DNA of 36,560 nucleotides from Neobacillus drentensis NBRC 102427 (GCF_001591445.1 NZ_BCUX01000050.1:1-36560), one strand, 5' to 3'; positions 17,535 through 25,790 are shown, counted from the stretch's first letter. The notes: generated from the sequence alone by a model not told the origin. Translations and numbers: made by a program.

Positions 17535-18470
17535 TTAATTATTTAAAGCGGTTTTTAATGATTCAAGATTTTGATTCATTAATGAAAAATAGGTTTCTTT
17601 GTTTTTGATGTTATCGGTGGACAAAACAGCAAGATTATGAATTGGTAATGCTTTTGCACCAATTTCTTTTTGAACAATTTTTCCAAGCTTTGAATGGACA
17701 TTTTGTTCGAAAAGCATATAGTGCAAACCATCTTGTTCAGCAACAGAGATTATTTTTTCTAATTCTTTCTGGGTTGGCTCATTGGCCGTAGACAGCCCTG
17801 AGATGCTGATTTGTTCAATTCCGTACCGTTTTTCCCAATAACTAAACGCCGCATGTGTAACGATAATTTTTTTATGCTTTGCATTTGTGAGTGCCTGCTC
17901 ATAATTAGTATTTAATTCATCTAACTTTACGGCAAGTTGTTGAAAATTTTCATTAAATAATTGTTTGTTTTGAGGCATTTGTTTGATTAAGCCATCACGA
18001 ATGACCGCAGCCATTTCTTTTGAATAAATCGGGTCAAGCCACACATGTGGATTGACATCCTTGTGAGTACCATCTTGTTCTTCTTCATGTGAATCGTCAA
18101 ATTTTGGGAGCTTAAGATCCTCAGCTGTTGGGATTAATGTAACATGTTCATTTTTTAATGTTCCTTTAGCTTTTTCCACAAATCCTTCCAGCCCAAGACC
18201 AATATAGAAAAATACGTCTGAATCGGCTAAATTCATCATATCTTTTTGGGATGGTTCAAATGTGTGTTCATCTGCCCCAGGCGGATAAATCGTTTTAACA
18301 TTTACATATTTTCCGCCAATTTGTTCAGTAAAATATTGAAGTGGGAATACAGTTGTATAAACAGTTAACTGATCCTTCTTTTTTTGTACTTGGTCTTTAA
18401 CATTTGTACAGGCGGACAACAGAAGGCTTAATGGTAGTAGAATAGAAAGGATACGGATGATTTTTTTCAT
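17535..18470 (-). CDS. Zinc-binding lipoprotein, ZnuA/AdcA-type ABC substrate-binding protein
   Basis: A cluster A-I metal-binding protein that would deliver Zn (or Mn) to an ABC permease from the outer face of the membrane. The 311-residue protein has a lipoprotein signal with LLSAC (C21 lipidated). Putative metal ligands are H69 (GADEHTFEP), H142 (NPHVWLDP) and H206 (VTHAAFSYW), plus a short acidic/His loop (about 125-138) typical of zinc types. No permease or ATPase gene lies nearby, so it must use a transporter encoded elsewhere. A Zur-box-like operator upstream supports zinc. The ATG at 18470 has AAGGAG upstream. Confidence 0.88.
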   Translation of the reverse strand: MKKIIRILSILLPLSLLLSACTNVKDQVQKKKDQLTVYTTVFPLQYFTEQIGGKYVNVKTIYPPGADEHTFEPSQKDMMNLADSDVFFYIGLGLEGFVEKAKGTLKNEHVTLIPTAEDLKLPKFDDSHEEEQDGTHKDVNPHVWLDPIYSKEMAAVIRDGLIKQMPQNKQLFNENFQQLAVKLDELNTNYEQALTNAKHKKIIVTHAAFSYWEKRYGIEQISISGLSTANEPTQKELEKIISVAEQDGLHYMLFEQNVHSKLGKIVQKEIGAKALPIHNLAVLSTDNIKNKETYFSLMNQNLESLKTALNN

Positions 18471-18493
18471 AATGACTCCTTAAAAATATTATT

Positions 18494-18514
18494 AAATCGG
18501 ATTAATTACGATTT
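18494..18514. promoter_or_regulatory. Zur-box-like operator of the zinc lipoprotein gene
   Basis: The 21-bp site has a perfect right half ATTACGATTT and left half AAATCGGATT. It differs from the B. subtilis Zur consensus (7-1-7 core TCGTAAT-N-ATTACGA) at two positions. It lies 24-44 bp upstream of the leftward start codon, where bound Zur would block transcription when zinc is sufficient. Confidence 0.7.
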
Positions 18515-18557
18515 GTTTTCGAAAATTTTTTTGAATTCTGAATAATGATTAATACAT

Positions 18558-18578
18558 AATACGGAACGATTCCGATTT
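18558..18578. promoter_or_regulatory. Second, weaker Zur-like site
   Basis: The right half ATTCCGATTT differs from ATTACGATTT by one base, while the left half AATACGGAAC is degenerate (15 of 20 informative positions match overall). It is centred 64 bp from the first site, between the divergent lipoprotein and carbonic anhydrase genes. Confidence 0.35.
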
Positions 18579-18625
18579 CCATAAGTATCTTACAAAAAAT
18601 CTTCCTCAAAAGCAAGGATAAAATT

Positions 18626-18654
18626 TTGTTTCATCATCAAAAATTAGGTATGCT
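18626..18654 (+). promoter_or_regulatory. Sigma-A-type promoter of the carbonic anhydrase gene
   Basis: TTGTTT (18626-18631) is separated by 17 nt from TATGCT (18649-18654), giving a short leader to the ATG at 18683. Confidence 0.45.
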
Positions 18655-18682
18655 TATAAAAACAAAGGAAAGGGTGGTTATC

Positions 18683-19255
18683 ATGAGTAACTCAACATTA
18701 TTGAATGAGCTGTTAGATTATAATAAGAAATTTGTGGAGCAGCATGAATATGAAAAGTACGAAACAACCAAATTTCCGAATAAACGCATGGTGATTCTAA
18801 CATGTATGGATACTAGATTATTGGAGCTATTGCCCAAAGCATTAAATTTGGGGAATGGTGATGTGAAGCTTATAAAAGACGCTGGCGGACTAGTGTCACA
18901 CCCGTTTGGAAGTGTGATGAGAAGTATACTAATTGCTGTTTATCAATTAAAGGCGCAGGAGGTTTTAGTCATTGCTCATTATGATTGCGGTATGAGCGGT
19001 CTAAAAGCCGAACCGGTGATTGAAAGTATGAAAGAGCGTGGAATATCAGAAGAAACCTTTGATACCCTTACATATTCTGGCATCAACATCAAACAGTGGT
19101 TACAAGGGTTTGATGATGTAACAGAGAGTGTTAAGCACAGTGTGGATATCATAAAAAATCATCCATTAATGCCAAAGGATGTACCGGTGCATGGATTGGT
19201 CATCGACCCTAAGACAGGAAAGCTTGATTTAATTGTTGATGGGAATAAGAATTAA
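18683..19255 (+). CDS. ytiB: Beta-class carbonic anhydrase (YtiB type)
   Basis: Predicted to interconvert CO2 and bicarbonate using zinc. The 190-residue protein has the complete beta-class ligand set: C41 and D43 (with R45) in TCMDTR, and H99 with C102 in HYDCGM. The ATG at 18683 is preceded by AAAGGGTGG; an upstream in-frame start at 18626 lies on the promoter and has no ribosome site. In B. subtilis ytiB neighbours the Zur-controlled L31 gene ytiA; here a Zur-type lipoprotein gene holds that place. The stop codon overlaps that of the convergent ytjA. Confidence 0.9.
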   Translation: MSNSTLLNELLDYNKKFVEQHEYEKYETTKFPNKRMVILTCMDTRLLELLPKALNLGNGDVKLIKDAGGLVSHPFGSVMRSILIAVYQLKAQEVLVIAHYDCGMSGLKAEPVIESMKERGISEETFDTLTYSGINIKQWLQGFDDVTESVKHSVDIIKNHPLMPKDVPVHGLVIDPKTGKLDLIVDGNKN

Positions 19256-19479
19256 GGCTTATCTTTTTCAGGTACAGGATCCAGACCACCAGGATGAAAG
19301 GGATGGCATTTTGCTATCCTTTTGATTGTAAGCCAGCCGCCTTTGAGCGCACCAAACCGTTGAATGGCTTCTAGGCCATAATGGGAACAGGTCGGATAAA
19401 ACCGGCAGGTTGGCGGTTTTAATGGTGAGATAACTATTTGGTAAAAACGAATAATCGCTAGGAACGCTTTTTTAAGCAT
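19252..19479 (-). CDS. ytjA: Membrane protein insertion efficiency factor YidD
   Basis: A small inner-face membrane-associated protein thought to help YidC/SpoIIIJ insert membrane proteins. The 75-residue protein has the family signature: an N-terminal amphipathic segment LIRFYQ-like ([11 protein letters not shown]), [13 protein letters not shown] with C25 and C31, and [14 protein letters not shown] with C58. The second ATG (19479) is chosen because AAGGAG lies 8 nt before it; an ATG two codons upstream is too close. It converges on ytiB with overlapping stops (TTAA). Confidence 0.92.
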   Translation of the reverse strand: MLKKAFLAIIRFYQIVISPLKPPTCRFYPTCSHYGLEAIQRFGALKGGWLTIKRIAKCHPFHPGGLDPVPEKDKP

Positions 19480-19620
19480 GACCATCTCTCCTTATCTACA
19501 ATTATTTACAACATACCATAATTTAATAATCTCGTCTAAATTGTTAAATGTATGTAAGTGGATGAAAAAACTCGGAATTTATTGTATGATAAATGGTAGA
19601 TAAAAAAAGGAGTGATATCG

Positions 19621-20094
19621 ATGCCTTCAGTTGAAAGCTTTGATTTAGATCATAACGCTGTTAAAGCCCCTTATGTAAGACATTGTGGAGTCCATAAGGT
19701 TGGAAGTGACGGGGTTGTTAATAAATATGATATTCGTTTTTGCCAGCCGAATAAACAGGCGATGAAACCTGATGTGATTCATACACTCGAGCACTTGCTT
19801 GCTTTTAATCTTCGCAAGCATTCCGAGAAGTATAACCACTTCGATATTATCGATATTTCACCAATGGGCTGTCAAACAGGGTATTATCTTGTCGTTAGCG
19901 GTGAGCCGAAGGTTGAGGAAATCATTGATCTTTTAGAAGATACAATGAAAGATGCCCTTGAAATCATTGAAATTCCTGCTGCAAATGAAAGACAATGCGG
20001 CCAGGCAAAACTACATGATTTAGAAGGGGCCAAACGTTTAATGCGTTTTTGGCTTGAACAAAGCAAGGAAGACCTTAAACAAGTATTTGCTTAA
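19621..20094 (+). CDS. luxS: S-ribosylhomocysteine lyase (autoinducer-2 synthesis)
   Basis: Cleaves S-ribosylhomocysteine to homocysteine and the AI-2 precursor DPD, part of methyl-cycle recycling. At 157 residues it is exactly the usual length. Metal ligands H54 and H58 (HTLEHLL) and C126 (NERQCGQ) and the catalytic C84 (GCQTGYY) are all present. The ATG at 19621 has AAAGGAG 8 nt upstream. It is a single-gene unit ended by its own terminator. Confidence 0.97.
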   Translation: MPSVESFDLDHNAVKAPYVRHCGVHKVGSDGVVNKYDIRFCQPNKQAMKPDVIHTLEHLLAFNLRKHSEKYNHFDIIDISPMGCQTGYYLVVSGEPKVEEIIDLLEDTMKDALEIIEIPAANERQCGQAKLHDLEGAKRLMRFWLEQSKEDLKQVFA

Positions 20095-20100
20095 TCCTAT

Positions 20101-20136
20101 AAAAAATTCCTATTCTACTTGAATAGGAATTTTTTT
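20101..20136. terminator. Terminator of luxS, bidirectional
   Basis: TTCCTATTC (20107-20115) pairs with GAATAGGAA (20121-20129) around TACTT, flanked by A and T runs. The stop codon of the convergent small gene at 20135 lies in the T run. Confidence 0.9.
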
Positions 20137-20311
20137 AAGCTTTATTTTGGTCATGGTCGGTGTCTTTTTCTTTCATTTCTTGGTCAATATATGGATTATT
20201 TTCTAATGGGTCGACAGTATGTTTATACGTGTAGGCTTTAGAAGTGGTACCCACGGCAAGAATAAGGACAACGATAACAATAATAATACAAATTGCAGCT
20301 ACTACATACAT
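20135..20311 (-). CDS. Small single-pass membrane protein, YtzI-like
   Basis: A 58-residue protein: residues 1-20 (MYVVAAICIIIVIVVLILAV) are one membrane helix, followed by a polar tail with HTVDPLENNPYID and a charged end. The position next to luxS, the length and the tail resemble B. subtilis YtzI, whose function is unknown; this identification is from memory. An AGGAGG site lies 11 nt upstream of the ATG. Confidence 0.65.
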   Translation of the reverse strand: MYVVAAICIIIVIVVLILAVGTTSKAYTYKHTVDPLENNPYIDQEMKEKDTDHDQNKA

Positions 20312-20373
20312 GAGTGAGTATGCCTCCTTTTTTCTCTATTGTAGCATGAATTAGTATTTTTTTGAGAAAAGAA

Positions 20374-20402
20374 AAAGGGAAGCCCGCTGTAAGGGCTCCC
20401 AT
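20374..20402 (-). terminator. Terminator of the DUF6154-type gene
   Basis: On the minus strand GGGAGCCC and GGGCTTCCC pair with one bulged base around a 7-nt loop (20377-20400), followed by TTTTTC. Confidence 0.6.
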
Positions 20403-20422
20403 CCTAATGTTATTATGTACGA

Positions 20423-20680
20423 TCAATGAATATTTCGAGGATGATAAGTATTTGTGCGGTGCTGTCCGTACTCTTCTTGGGCGAATTTACCTTTCAAACT
20501 TTCAATTAAGTAAATACCCATTAAATTGTATAATTCCTGCTTATCCATTTCTTGGATTAACGCAAGTAAATCTTCATGTGACATTTCTTCTAAAAACGCA
20601 AAGGCCAGCATGTCGATATCCTCTTCATCACCTGTAAGCTTGTTCCGGTACATTTCGTACAACTCATCTACTAATTTCAT
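20423..20680 (-). CDS. Small conserved protein, DUF6154-like
   Basis: An 85-residue acidic, helical protein beginning MKLVDELYEMYRNKLTGDEED, with HEDLLALIQEMDKQELYNLM and IESLKGKFAQEE. It looks like the small Bacillus family DUF6154, of unknown function. The ATG at 20680 has AGGAGG 8 nt upstream; a GTG three codons earlier is inside the ribosome site. No membrane segment or known motif is seen. Confidence 0.8.
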   Translation of the reverse strand: MKLVDELYEMYRNKLTGDEEDIDMLAFAFLEEMSHEDLLALIQEMDKQELYNLMGIYLIESLKGKFAQEEYGQHRTNTYHPRNIH

Positions 20681-20718
20681 TTTGTACACCTCCTAGTTAT
20701 CTTTTCCCTTATAAAGAT

Positions 20719-20747
20719 AAAATAATGCTAACTTAACCATTTGTAAA
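20719..20747 (-). promoter_or_regulatory. Possible promoter of the DUF6154-type gene
   Basis: On the minus strand TTTACA (20747-20742) is 17 nt from TATTTT (20724-20719). Confidence 0.35.
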
Positions 20748-20819
20748 TTGACTGAAAAGTCTGTTTCTTTAGTTGTATGTTTATTATAGCGTATTTACTT
20801 CTAAAAAATGACTCGAAAT

Positions 20820-20847
20820 TTGACAAAGAATAAATTTTTTCTATTTG
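20820..20847 (+). promoter_or_regulatory. Possible promoter of the 105-residue protein gene
   Basis: A perfect TTGACA (20820-20825) is followed 16 nt later by a weak TATTTG (20842-20847). Confidence 0.4.
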
Positions 20848-20879
20848 CAAATTACTAATAAGTAAAAGGGGATGACGTA

Positions 20880-21197
20880 ATGGATGAGCAAAAGAAAACC
20901 TATTATATTGATGTTGGAAGCGGTGAAATTTCTCAAAGTCCCACAAGTTCAACCTGGAGCTATAAAATTCAGGCTGATAGTGAAGAAATTACCCAATTGC
21001 GGGAGCTTTTTGATCAAAACTATTCCACTGAATGGAAAAACTTTTTTAGAGCCCATGTTCCATATGTGGAGTATCATTATGACCGTGAAAACGATGCATA
21101 TGACAGTACCATTCAACAAGTGTATGGAATGTTGCATAAACTTGGTGATGAGGAAGCAAAAAATCATATTGAAAGTATGAATATACTGCCAGAATAA
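20880..21197 (+). CDS. Conserved protein of unknown function (105 residues)
   Basis: An acidic soluble protein beginning MDEQKKTYYIDVGSGEI, with WSYKIQADSEEITQLRELFD and FFRAHVPYVEYHYDREND. There is no signal, membrane segment or catalytic motif. Similar Bacillus proteins are sometimes labelled hydrolase/acyltransferase, but nothing in this sequence supports an enzyme. The ATG at 20880 follows AAGGGG at about 9 nt. It is a single-gene unit with its own terminator. Confidence 0.85.
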   Translation: MDEQKKTYYIDVGSGEISQSPTSSTWSYKIQADSEEITQLRELFDQNYSTEWKNFFRAHVPYVEYHYDRENDAYDSTIQQVYGMLHKLGDEEAKNHIESMNILPE

Positions 21198-21212
21198 AAT
21201 AATTACCTGGTA

Positions 21213-21247
21213 AGAAAAATCCTAACTTTAGGATTTTTCTTTTTTTC
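21213..21247 (+). terminator. Terminator after the 105-residue protein gene
   Basis: GAAAAATCCT (21214-21223) pairs with AGGATTTTTC (21230-21239) around AACTTT, followed by a T tract. Confidence 0.9.
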
Positions 21248-21285
21248 ATTATAATTAGATTAAAACTGTTGAGGCGGAATTTAGA

Positions 21286-21765
21286 ATGATACATTTTTTA
21301 GATAAAAATGAAAATCCGGTAGATTTGTCTTTTTCACAAAATGCTTTCGAAGAGAAAGCCAAGCATGTGTTGGTCATTTGCCAATATAGGGAGGAGTGGC
21401 TACTGACGAACCATAAAGAAAGAGGACTCGAATTTCCCGGCGGAAAAATGGAATCAGGGGAAACTCTTGAAGAGGCTGCACACCGCGAAGCATATGAGGA
21501 GACTGGCGCCATTTTAGGTAAGCTAAAATTTATTGCTGAGTATAAATTTTCAGACCCGATGAAGTCATATGTGAAAGCGGTCTTCTGGGGTAAGGTCGAT
21601 CGGGTGGAGGAAACGACTAGTTACCACGAAACCAGGGGTCCCGTTTTAGTTACAGGTGATATATTGCAAAAGCGATTCGGAGATCATTACAGCTTTATCA
21701 TGAAAGACCAAGTCGTCGAACAATGTGTTACACTCATTCAAAAGTTACAAAACGAAAAGGAATAG
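21286..21765 (+). CDS. ytkD: Nudix hydrolase YtkD (nucleoside triphosphate pyrophosphohydrolase)
   Basis: A MutT-like enzyme; in B. subtilis YtkD acts on oxidised guanine nucleotides and other NTPs. The 159-residue protein has a full Nudix box at 53-75: G53, E59, R67-E68, E71-E72, G74. The order and length match B. subtilis. The ATG at 21286 is preceded by a GAGGCGG site. It converges with the ABC operon on its right; no clear terminator is seen in the 20-bp gap. Confidence 0.92.
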   Translation: MIHFLDKNENPVDLSFSQNAFEEKAKHVLVICQYREEWLLTNHKERGLEFPGGKMESGETLEEAAHREAYEETGAILGKLKFIAEYKFSDPMKSYVKAVFWGKVDRVEETTSYHETRGPVLVTGDILQKRFGDHYSFIMKDQVVEQCVTLIQKLQNEKE

Positions 21766-21785
21766 TAGAAAGTCATGCCAATCCA

Positions 21786-22592
21786 CTATTCCTTGATAAT
21801 TTTTTTCTCTAATAATTCGACGAGCTGATACATAATCGTGGCAAATACAGCGATAACCAACAGGGATAAGAAAACAAGTGTAAAATTAAAGACTTGGAAA
21901 CCGTAAATGATCATGTATCCGAGCCCTCTTGATGATACAAGAAATTCTCCGACGATCACACCGACCCAGGAGAGGCCGACATTCACCTTTAAGGTAGAAA
22001 TGATCGTTGGAAAACTCGCAGGTAGGATAGCTTCTTTGAAGCATTGCCATCGACTGGCACCGAAGGTTTGGAGCACTTTTAGATAGTTCGGATCGACCTC
22101 TTTGAATGAGGTATAAACTACAATGGTTGTAATGATAATCGAGATAATCGCACCCATGGCAATAATTGATGAATACCCCGGACCTAACGCCACAATTAAA
22201 ATAGGTCCTAAGGCAACCTTTGGCATTGCATTTAAAATGACAAGATATGGATCGAGCACCCTGGAAATCATCGGGGACCACCAGAGGATGGCAGCTAGAA
22301 TTGTCCCTAATAAGGTGCCAAGGATAAATCCAAAAACAGTTTCTGTTAATGTTACGCCTATATTACTGACTAGTGTTCCATCCTGAATTTTTTCAAGAAG
22401 TAAGTTCCATATCTTCGAAGGAGAACTGAAAAGTAACGGGTCAATCCATTGTTTCTGACTGGCCAATTGCCAACTGGAGAAAAAGACGATGAATATAATC
22501 GCTTGATAAAATCCAACCCATCTTTTTTCAATCTTTAACGATTGAATATAGTTTTTATGGAGTAGCTCCGGCTTATTCTTTTTCTCGCTCAA
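21786..22592 (-). CDS. ytlD: ABC transporter permease (YtlD, SsuC/TauC-like)
   Basis: The membrane subunit of an importer with about six transmembrane helices. The cytoplasmic EAA-type loop is visible in [21 protein letters not shown]. The start is taken as TTG at 22592 because GGAG-type sites lie just upstream; an in-frame TTG at 22658 has no ribosome site and would overlap ytlC by 86 bp. With this start the protein has 268 residues and overlaps ytlC by 20 bp. It is the last gene of the leftward ytlA-ytlC-ytlD unit. Confidence 0.88.
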   Translation of the reverse strand: MSEKKNKPELLHKNYIQSLKIEKRWVGFYQAIIFIVFFSSWQLASQKQWIDPLLFSSPSKIWNLLLEKIQDGTLVSNIGVTLTETVFGFILGTLLGTILAAILWWSPMISRVLDPYLVILNAMPKVALGPILIVALGPGYSSIIAMGAIISIIITTIVVYTSFKEVDPNYLKVLQTFGASRWQCFKEAILPASFPTIISTLKVNVGLSWVGVIVGEFLVSSRGLGYMIIYGFQVFNFTLVFLSLLVIAVFATIMYQLVELLEKKIIKE

Positions 22593-23349
22593 GAGACTCC
22601 AACTCCTTCCATATCGTTTGAAAAATACTTGAAAAGGCCGCGTGATTTCTTGCTTCAAATGGGGATATATTTCTTAGCTCCTCTGGCATCGTAAAGGTTT
22701 TATAGATTCTTCCTGGACTGGGTGAAAGTAAAAAGACCCGATCACTCATGGCAATAGCCTCACCAATATCGTGAGTAACAAGAATCGCAGTTTTACCAAA
22801 TTCATCTAGGGTTTGGGAGACTAAATCTTCAAGTTTCAACTTAGTCTGATAATCGAGAGCGGAAAAAGGCTCATCAAGCATAAGCAGCTTTGGTTCAGTA
22901 GCCAGGGTGCGGACGAGAGCAACCCGCTGCCTCATCCCGCCTGATAACTGCCTGGGTAGTTGTTTTTCAACCCCGGCTAATCCGATTTGATTAAGGAGGC
23001 GAAGGGCTGCAGCTTTTGTGTTTTGATTCAACTGTTTGGATAACTTTAGACCGATCAGGATATTCTCTTCAATCGTCTTCCAAGGAAATAAATAATCCTG
23101 TTGGAGCATATAACCGATTTGATTTTTTGCGGTGGTTACAGGTTTATTTTCTAACAAGACGGTTCCTTGCGTTGGTTTAAGCAAACTAGAAATAATCGAA
23201 AGCAGAGTTGTCTTACCACAGCCGCTTGGGCCGAGGAGGGAGACAAATTCGCCCTCCTCTACTGTTAATGAAATATTGGAGAGGGCCGTGGTGGCGGAAG
23301 TTTTGGTGAAATAGGTGTGATGAATATTTTCAACGGTTAAAAAAGTCAT
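22573..23349 (-). CDS. ytlC: ABC transporter ATP-binding protein (YtlC)
   Basis: The ATPase of the importer. The 258-residue protein has Walker [10 protein letters not shown] (40-48), Q-loop LQQDYLFPW, signature LSGGMRQR (135-142), Walker B LLMLDE (155-160) and the switch His193 (VTHD). It belongs to the nitrate/sulfonate/taurine (SsuB/TauB) group. The ATG at 23349 has GGGAGG about 8 nt upstream. It is 19 bp downstream of ytlA. Confidence 0.95.
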   Translation of the reverse strand: MTFLTVENIHHTYFTKTSATTALSNISLTVEEGEFVSLLGPSGCGKTTLLSIISSLLKPTQGTVLLENKPVTTAKNQIGYMLQQDYLFPWKTIEENILIGLKLSKQLNQNTKAAALRLLNQIGLAGVEKQLPRQLSGGMRQRVALVRTLATEPKLLMLDEPFSALDYQTKLKLEDLVSQTLDEFGKTAILVTHDIGEAIAMSDRVFLLSPSPGRIYKTFTMPEELRNISPFEARNHAAFSSIFQTIWKELESLEREKE

Positions 23350-23368
23350 AGGACGGCCTCCCTTTCCT

Positions 23369-24385
23369 TTATTCTTTGATTATTCTTTCAGCAATTTCTG
23401 TGTTTACAAGTGTTTGATGATCGACTTCTTTTGGCAGTACACCAGCTTCTTTCATGATGTTTTGAAGATTACTCCATTCTGCTTGATCAAGAATGGGATC
23501 TGTAGCAAAAGAGCCTTGACTTTTATAGCGCTCAATAACAGTGGTCATAATTTCTAAATCTGTGTCCGGGAAGTATGGTTCCACTGCTTTAGCAATTTCC
23601 GCGGCGCTGTGCGATTCAACCCACTGTTGTGCTTTGTAGATTGCTCGTGTGAACTTTTCAACCGTTCCCTTATGCTCTTTCATATAGCTTTCCTTGGACA
23701 TAAAAGTTGTATATGGGACGTGACCGGACTCTTTACCGAAAGAAGCAACAATATGACCTTTTCCTTCTTTTTCAAAAATACTTGCCGTTGGCTCAAATAA
23801 CTGCACAAATTCGCCAGTTCCGGAGGCAAAAGCATTGGCAATATTGGCAAAATCAATATTCTGGATTAAGTTCAAATCCTTTTGTGGATCAATCCCGTGT
23901 TTCTTTAAAACAAACTCACCAACCATCTGAGGCATACCGCCTTTACGTTGCCCTAAGAACGTTTTACCTTTTAAGAGATCCCATGAAAAATTATCAATCT
24001 TTTCTCGAGCAACGAGGAAGGTACCATCTGTCTGAGTTAATTGGGCAAAATTGATGACCGGGTCGTTTGCCCCTTGCGCGTAAACATAAATGGATGTTTC
24101 TGAACCAACCAGGGCTACATCAGCACCCCCGGAAATTAGCGTGGTCATGGTTTTATCGCCGCCGGGAGTAGTTGTGAGTGTAACGTCTAAACCTTCAGCC
24201 TTGAAAAACCCCTTGGCTAGGGCAACATACTGTGGAGCATAGAAAATAGACCGGGTAACTTCAGCGATTCGAACTTTCTCAAGTTTCTTCGTGTCATTTT
24301 TTGTGGTGCTATTACAAGCGACAAGTGAAAACATAAGTATAGTGATGAGCAGAAAGGAGAAACTGAACTTTAACGATTTTTTCAT
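23369..24385 (-). CDS. ytlA: ABC transporter substrate-binding lipoprotein (YtlA, NMT1/SsuA-like)
   Basis: The ligand-capturing subunit. The 338-residue protein has a lipoprotein signal with SLVAC (C24 lipidated) and the NMT1/SsuA-type fold signature FYAPQYVALAKGFFKAEGLDV, TLISGGADVALVGSE. The family binds sulfonates, nitrate or thiamine-pyrimidine precursors, and the sequence does not decide which. No TPP or S-box riboswitch is seen upstream, so neither thiamine nor SAM control is supported. The ATG at 24385 has AAGGAGG upstream. First gene of the unit. Confidence 0.92.
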   Translation of the reverse strand: MKKSLKFSFSFLLITILMFSLVACNSTTKNDTKKLEKVRIAEVTRSIFYAPQYVALAKGFFKAEGLDVTLTTTPGGDKTMTTLISGGADVALVGSETSIYVYAQGANDPVINFAQLTQTDGTFLVAREKIDNFSWDLLKGKTFLGQRKGGMPQMVGEFVLKKHGIDPQKDLNLIQNIDFANIANAFASGTGEFVQLFEPTASIFEKEGKGHIVASFGKESGHVPYTTFMSKESYMKEHKGTVEKFTRAIYKAQQWVESHSAAEIAKAVEPYFPDTDLEIMTTVIERYKSQGSFATDPILDQAEWSNLQNIMKEAGVLPKEVDHQTLVNTEIAERIIKE

Positions 24386-24505
24386 GAAGCGAGCCTCCTT
24401 ATATTTCGAAAAATCTGGGCTAATTGCCTAAGATATATTATGAAAAGGAGAAAAAAGTGTGAATGCCCAGTGATTATAAATTTACGAAAAAGGGAAGTTT
24501 TGCAG

Positions 24506-25300
24506 ATGAACCAAAACAGTAATGGAAGAATCATTGATATCATGCGCTTTCCTTCTCCAAATCCGAACGTTGAATTAAAAGTCATTACATACCTTTCCAA
24601 TGGATTACGAGTGAAAGGATTGCTGGCGGTACCGATTGGGGAAGGTGCGTATGATGGATTCCTTTATTTACGCGGCGGCATTAAAAATGTCGGCAAAGTT
24701 CGACCCGCAAGGATTGCCCAGTTTGCTGCTGAGGGCTTTATTGTTTTTGCCCCTTACTATCGTGGAAATCAGGGTGGGGAGGGCAATGAGGATTTTGCCG
24801 GCGACGACCGGGAAGATGCATTTTCAGCCTTTTTGCTGTTAAAATCATTACCTAGGGTGCAAGAAATACATATTTTTGGGTTTTCACGTGGTGGTGTAAT
24901 GGCGCTATTAACAGGGATTGAGTTTCCTGAAACTGCCTCTGTTGTCACCTGGGGTGGGGTCAGTGATATGTCTCTCACCTATATGGAGCGGAAAGATTTA
25001 CGGAGAATGATGAAACGAGTCATTGGCGGAACCCCGCAGAAGTTTCCAGAACGGTACGAAGACAGGACCCCGCTTTATCAACTGGAAAGGATGTCGGCCC
25101 CTGTTCTGATAATCCATGGGATGAAGGATGGAAATGTTTCGGTGGAGCATGCGTATCGACTTGAGAAAAGGCTAAGGTTATTAGAAAAACCAGTCGAAGC
25201 ATGGTACTTTAACGAGTTTACACATTACTTTCCCCCAGTTGTAAATAGAAAAGTAGTTAATGATTTAACGAAGTGGATGAAAAGTCATCGCAAAAGATGA
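24506..25300 (+). CDS. ytmA: Alpha/beta hydrolase, S9-peptidase-like (YtmA)
   Basis: A predicted serine hydrolase of unknown substrate. The 264-residue protein has the nucleophile elbow GFSRGG (S127), acid D208 (GMKDGNVS) and H240 (EFTHYFPP), a complete triad of prolyl-oligopeptidase type without the beta-propeller domain. There is no signal peptide. The ATG at 24506 is chosen; an in-frame ATG at 24440 lacks a ribosome site. It is divergent from ytlA and lies 37 bp before ytmB. Confidence 0.88.
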   Translation: MNQNSNGRIIDIMRFPSPNPNVELKVITYLSNGLRVKGLLAVPIGEGAYDGFLYLRGGIKNVGKVRPARIAQFAAEGFIVFAPYYRGNQGGEGNEDFAGDDREDAFSAFLLLKSLPRVQEIHIFGFSRGGVMALLTGIEFPETASVVTWGGVSDMSLTYMERKDLRRMMKRVIGGTPQKFPERYEDRTPLYQLERMSAPVLIIHGMKDGNVSVEHAYRLEKRLRLLEKPVEAWYFNEFTHYFPPVVNRKVVNDLTKWMKSHRKR

Positions 25301-25337
25301 TATTATATAGGTAATACAAGTAGAGGAGCGGATATTA

Positions 25338-25580
25338 ATGGGTATGCCTCTTGAGTTAAATACGATGATTGTGACTAAAGGCCGAGAGAAACGGGTCGAG
25401 GAAAACGTCTTTTTGTTAGAAAAAGAAGGGTACAGACTTTATCCAATCGAGATTCCAATTGATGTTAGAAAAACAATGGATAGTGATTCAAGCGGTACCG
25501 CATTGATAAAAAAAGTAGAGTTGCAAAATAACACCACGACCATAACCTATCAATTAATTTCATTGAATTCAACGAACTAA
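25338..25580 (+). CDS. ytmB: Conserved small protein YtmB (DUF2584)
   Basis: An 80-residue soluble protein beginning MGMPLELNTMIVTKGREKRV and ending in a beta-rich TTTITYQLISLN. It matches the size and place of B. subtilis YtmB, whose function is unknown. The ATG at 25338 has GAGGAG at 9 nt. Probably co-transcribed with ytmA and ended by the hairpin that follows. Confidence 0.88.
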   Translation: MGMPLELNTMIVTKGREKRVEENVFLLEKEGYRLYPIEIPIDVRKTMDSDSSGTALIKKVELQNNTTTITYQLISLNSTN

Positions 25581-25588
25581 TAAGTAAG

Positions 25589-25620
25589 AAAGCCCATATC
25601 GAAATGATATGGGCTTTAGT
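25589..25620 (+). terminator. Terminator-like hairpin after ytmB
   Basis: AAAGCCCATATC (25589-25600, using the A pair at the base) pairs with GATATGGGCTTT (25606-25617) around GAAAT. The T tract after it is interrupted (TTTAGTGTTT). Confidence 0.7.
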
Positions 25621-25638
25621 GTTTCATTGAAATTAGAT

Positions 25639-25790
25639 GATGTCCAGCTCCAGCTCCAGCGCCCAGCGGCTAGTGGACTTCGCACTTTTCCCTACGATAA
25701 GTCAAGCACGAATGCGCTACGCTCTCCGTGTTTCCTTTATCTCAGTCAAAGTGCTCCAGTCCATACGCAGCTAAACGGGCGCTTCCGCTT
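25639..25790. repeat. Structured dispersed repeat element, type 1
   Basis: A GC-richer stretch starting GATGTCCAGCTCCAGC and ending near CGGGCGCTTCCGCT. It contains nested inverted repeats: AGCGCCC (25658-25664) with GGGCGCT (25777-25783), and GCACTTT (25682-25688) with AAAGTGC (25748-25754). The opening resembles a non-coding interspersed repeat I recall from many Bacillaceae genomes. Its right end touches the pckA stop codon. It has no transposase. Confidence 0.65.

Noticed and set aside
20238..20426. Cys- and Tyr-rich 62-residue frame on the minus strand
   Set aside because: It overlaps the YtzI-like gene in another frame, has a poor start and unlikely composition.
22593..22658. Longer N-terminus for the ytlD permease
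   Set aside because: It would begin at a TTG with no ribosome site inside ytlC; the TTG at 22592 has GGAG sites before it.
24386..24505. TPP riboswitch before ytlA
   Set aside because: The conserved CTGAGA and ACCTGA elements are absent on the minus strand.
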